DNA of 50,411 bases from positions 1 through 50,411 of the forward strand of contig JBEBAU010000002.1 of assembly GCA_041158765.1 (NCBI GenBank), written 5' to 3'. A program made the translations under genes and the position numbers. Position 1 is the stretch's first letter. Every line of letters begins with the position of its first letter. A model generated the notes under the pieces. The model worked only from the letters and a program-made list of their open reading frames with translations. It searched no databases and was not told the DNA's origin. Below are positions 48,867-50,411 of the stretch, in pieces. The stretch is from JAQBRD01 sp041158765 (GTDB lineage: Bacteria > Patescibacteriota > Minisyncoccia > Phycocordibacterales > PALSA-1337).

Positions 48867-49892
48867 ATGAAAATAACAGCTATTGTCGGAATCGTAGCAG
48901 TGAGCGTCTGCTGTTTGAAGGCACAGCAAACCACCACGGCTACAACAAAGACCCGGGGTGAGCTCCTGAGTGACACTCTCAAGCTCATCACTCCTCCTCC
49001 GCCATCTGTAGTGGTGCGGAAGGCGCCATCGGCGACATCCAGCAAGGTGTCGGCAGAGAAGCTCTTGAGTGCACAGGTTCAAGTTGTATTACTTAATTCT
49101 GTTCTGCCGAAGTTTCAAAAAAATGCTGCAGTGGGTGCGTGCGGCTCAGATCTTTATACATCGTATAATCTACCGCCGTTCACCAATGCCGCGTGGCACA
49201 CATTCAGTTCACCTTCGGGATATGCTTGGTGGCTTGACCTTAATCCCGGTAATTCGGTGACGCCAACGAATGCACCTTCGTATGTGTCGTATGTTTCGGC
49301 AAATTATCCTACTGGGCAAGTTCAGTCGTCAGTCTGGGTAACTCTGCCAAATCATTACGATCAATATGGTGACCCAGCGGCGCATACCATCAGTTTTTGG
49401 TATCAATACACACTGTCGTATGTGTATATGTCTGAAGCTGCTTTGGTCGGTATTGCAAATCTCAATTCTCATCAAATTGGTAATGAATACACGAACCTTC
49501 CTCCATCTTCGTCGGTGTGGAGAAGAGTGACGTTACCGGTTGCTGCCAGTCCGTATATCAGTAATTCGTGCTTCCAAGCTACTCTTTACAAAGGAGGTTC
49601 GCTTACTAGAGGTGGACCGACTGTCCGCATAGATGTGGTCTCATGGTGTCCCGTTGAAACCCCAATGCCAGTCAAAGATGATTTTCAAATCGTCGAGGCT
49701 GGACCGTATGTCTTGGTGGCATGGAACACAATTCCATATACCAAGGATAATTGGTATCTGCTCACACGCACCAATCTTTTGGTCGGCTCTTGGGTAACGA
49801 ATACGATACCGATTACGTATGTCGATACTGTGGCATACGTGGTGTATTCTCCCACGAACGCTGCGGGTTTCTATCGTCTCCAGCATAAATAA
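48867..49892 (+). CDS. Secreted protein of unknown function, foreign-looking
   Basis: 341 residues. Short signal peptide (MKITAIVGIVAVSVCCLKAQ), a Thr/Pro-rich linker, then a beta-rich domain (CGSDLYTSYNLPPFTNAAWH; SVWVTLPNHYDQYGDPAAHT; ISFWYQYTLSYVYMSEAAL) that may be carbohydrate-binding-like, and a C-terminal module VLVAWNTIPYTKDNWYLLTR ... NAAGFYRLQHK. Endings of the form FYRL after a WxT...Y-repeat are common at the ends of large secreted proteins of Verrucomicrobiota, not Patescibacteria. A clear Shine-Dalgarno (GAAGGG, about 10 nt before the ATG) is present, unlike most genes here. Horizontal origin is likely; function unknown. Confidence 0.75.
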   Translation: MKITAIVGIVAVSVCCLKAQQTTTATTKTRGELLSDTLKLITPPPPSVVVRKAPSATSSKVSAEKLLSAQVQVVLLNSVLPKFQKNAAVGACGSDLYTSYNLPPFTNAAWHTFSSPSGYAWWLDLNPGNSVTPTNAPSYVSYVSANYPTGQVQSSVWVTLPNHYDQYGDPAAHTISFWYQYTLSYVYMSEAALVGIANLNSHQIGNEYTNLPPSSSVWRRVTLPVAASPYISNSCFQATLYKGGSLTRGGPTVRIDVVSWCPVETPMPVKDDFQIVEAGPYVLVAWNTIPYTKDNWYLLTRTNLLVGSWVTNTIPITYVDTVAYVVYSPTNAAGFYRLQHK

Positions 49893-49920
49893 TAGCTTCA
49901 CTGCAGTGCGCAGTGCACAA

Positions 49921-49950
49921 CCTCGATTCGAAAGAATTGAGGCTTTTTAT
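49921..49950 (+). terminator. Terminator of the secreted-protein gene
   Basis: Stem CCTCGATTC / GAATTGAGG (one G-U pair) with a GAAA tetraloop, then CTTTTTATTT. Confidence 0.85.
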
Positions 49951-50001
49951 TTATTGCCTTTTCTTTCACCCAGTAGTAATATGTGTCTACAACTCCATAC
50001 G

Positions 50002-50123
50002 TTTATCAAGAGTGATAGGAAGAGTATTGGCTCGACGATCTATCCAGCAACCGTTTGAAAAGTCATCTGAAAAGGTGAAAATCAAAAAGGTGCTCCATCC
50101 AATCCCGAAAGGGAAAGATAAAA
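50002..50123 (+). ncRNA. SAM-I (S-box) riboswitch upstream of metK
   Basis: All landmarks are in order: P1 TTTATC (50002-50007) pairs perfectly with GATAAA (50117-50122); AAGAGTGATAG opens P2, closed by CTATCC; the GGCTCGACGAT kink/pseudoknot region; AGCAACC; P3 TTTGA...TCAAA; AAGGTGCTCCATCC; P4 CCC-GAAA-GGG; and AAAGATAAAAG. This is the SAM-binding S-box aptamer. It occupies most of the 300-nt gap before metK, so metK is probably switched off by excess SAM. Confidence 0.9.
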
Positions 50124-50138
50124 GTCTCACATATAAAG

Positions 50139-50168
50139 ACTCTTTCCTGAACGGAAGGAGTTTTTATT
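50139..50168 (+). terminator. Attenuator (intrinsic terminator) of the SAM-I riboswitch
   Basis: ACTCTTTCC (50139-50147) pairs with GGAAGGAGT (50153-50161), loop TGAAC, then TTTTATT. AGTCT (50123-50127) can alternatively pair with AGACT (50137-50141), overlapping the terminator 5' arm: a plausible antiterminator. Confidence 0.85.
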
Positions 50169-50196
50169 AATTTGTTAACGACACTTAAGTATATAT

Positions 50197-50411
50197 ATGA
50201 TAAAAACAGCAGAATCAGTTTCTATTTCACACCCAGACAAGGTGTGCGATCAAATTTCAGATGCAGTTCTCGATGCATGTCTCGAACAAGATCCACATTC
50301 ACGAGTTGCGATAGAAGTATTGGGAGGACACGGTGTCATCACAGTCACCGGAGAGCTCACCACAAAAGCGAATGTGAATATCAGGAAAATCGCTCAGAAA
50401 GTCTATAAAGA
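50197..50411 (+). CDS. metK: S-adenosylmethionine synthetase, 5' part
   Basis: 71 complete codons before the window ends. The translation begins MIKTAESVSISHPDKVCDQI, followed by SDAVLDACLEQDPHSRVAIE and GHGVITVTGELTT: the MetK N-terminus with the catalytic HPDK motif and the SDAVLDA helix. The enzyme makes SAM from methionine and ATP. Start ATG at 50197, 29 nt after the attenuator; no Shine-Dalgarno is obvious. The C-terminal two thirds lie outside the window. Confidence 0.96.
   Translation, partial: MIKTAESVSISHPDKVCDQISDAVLDACLEQDPHSRVAIEVLGGHGVITVTGELTTKANVNIRKIAQKVYK

Noticed and set aside
50172..50408. 78-codon frame at the window end
   Set aside because: Out of frame with metK, whose HPDK-containing N-terminus is unmistakable.
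1..50411. Stop-codon reassignment (UGA as Gly) as in some CPR lineages
   Set aside because: Conserved genes such as uvrA, topA and serS read through without in-frame TGA and several end in normal stops.

Overview
The window looks like a chromosome segment of an uncultivated Candidate Phyla Radiation bacterium (Patescibacteria, most likely a Parcubacteria-type lineage). The assignment is inferred from family-level features, not from a marker tree: moderately AT-rich DNA, the standard genetic code, a short UvrC without its C-terminal helix-hairpin-helix region, a compact UvrA, a DUF4446 protein, peptidoglycan-binding and IPT-domain surface proteins, free-standing phosphohistidine-domain proteins, and very few Shine-Dalgarno sequences. 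At least eleven genes instead carry a -10 hexamer exactly 6 nt before the ATG, which points to leaderless mRNAs.

Layout. 1-10.3 kb: a partial phosphatase-fold gene, a secreted PG-binding/IPT protein, then uvrB, uvrA and uvrC interleaved with a lipoprotein, a receiver-only response regulator and a small membrane protein. 10.3-24.6 kb: ddl, tRNA-Ala, a 1613-residue repeat-rich surface protein, trhO, a DUF4446 gene divergent from a cysteine desulfurase / dead HtrA-like / clpB run, tRNA-Tyr, alr and rpmG. 24.7-26.5 kb: tRNA-Trp followed by a duplicated tRNA 3' end, an unknown membrane-associated gene and an actinobacterial-type DUF397 gene. 26.6-31.2 kb: two PEP-mobile-domain paralogues, an ECF-like sigma factor, a PAS protein and a small PG-binding protein. 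31.2-42.9 kb: miaA with tRNA-Leu, parB, dprA-topA, serS, ftsQ-like, a D,D-carboxypeptidase, dus and dnaX. 43.0-47.3 kb: an accessory island downstream of tRNA-Gln, with three unknown genes, repeated promoter/leader elements, and an overlapping pair encoding a MazG/dCTPase-like enzyme and a GIY-YIG plus DUF2075 NTPase. 47.3-50.4 kb: a methyltransferase, a SOUL protein, a foreign-looking secreted protein, and a SAM-I riboswitch with attenuator in front of metK, which runs off the window.

Working together: the UvrABC set provides nucleotide-excision repair; alr, ddl and the S11 carboxypeptidase make and trim D-Ala-D-Ala peptidoglycan; miaA, trhO, dus and serS serve tRNA; dprA and topA form a DNA-processing pair.

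The most unusual signal is a dispersed 17-mer, AAAAATTCGGACAACTG. It occurs five times in 50 kb: as two arms of a perfect 19-bp inverted repeat (a terminator) between convergent genes, and in frame as a GKIRTT peptide inside linkers of UvrC, TopA and a D,D-carboxypeptidase. A degenerate copy lies in ParB. This placement is like that of DNA uptake sequences of Neisseria, and dprA is in the same window.
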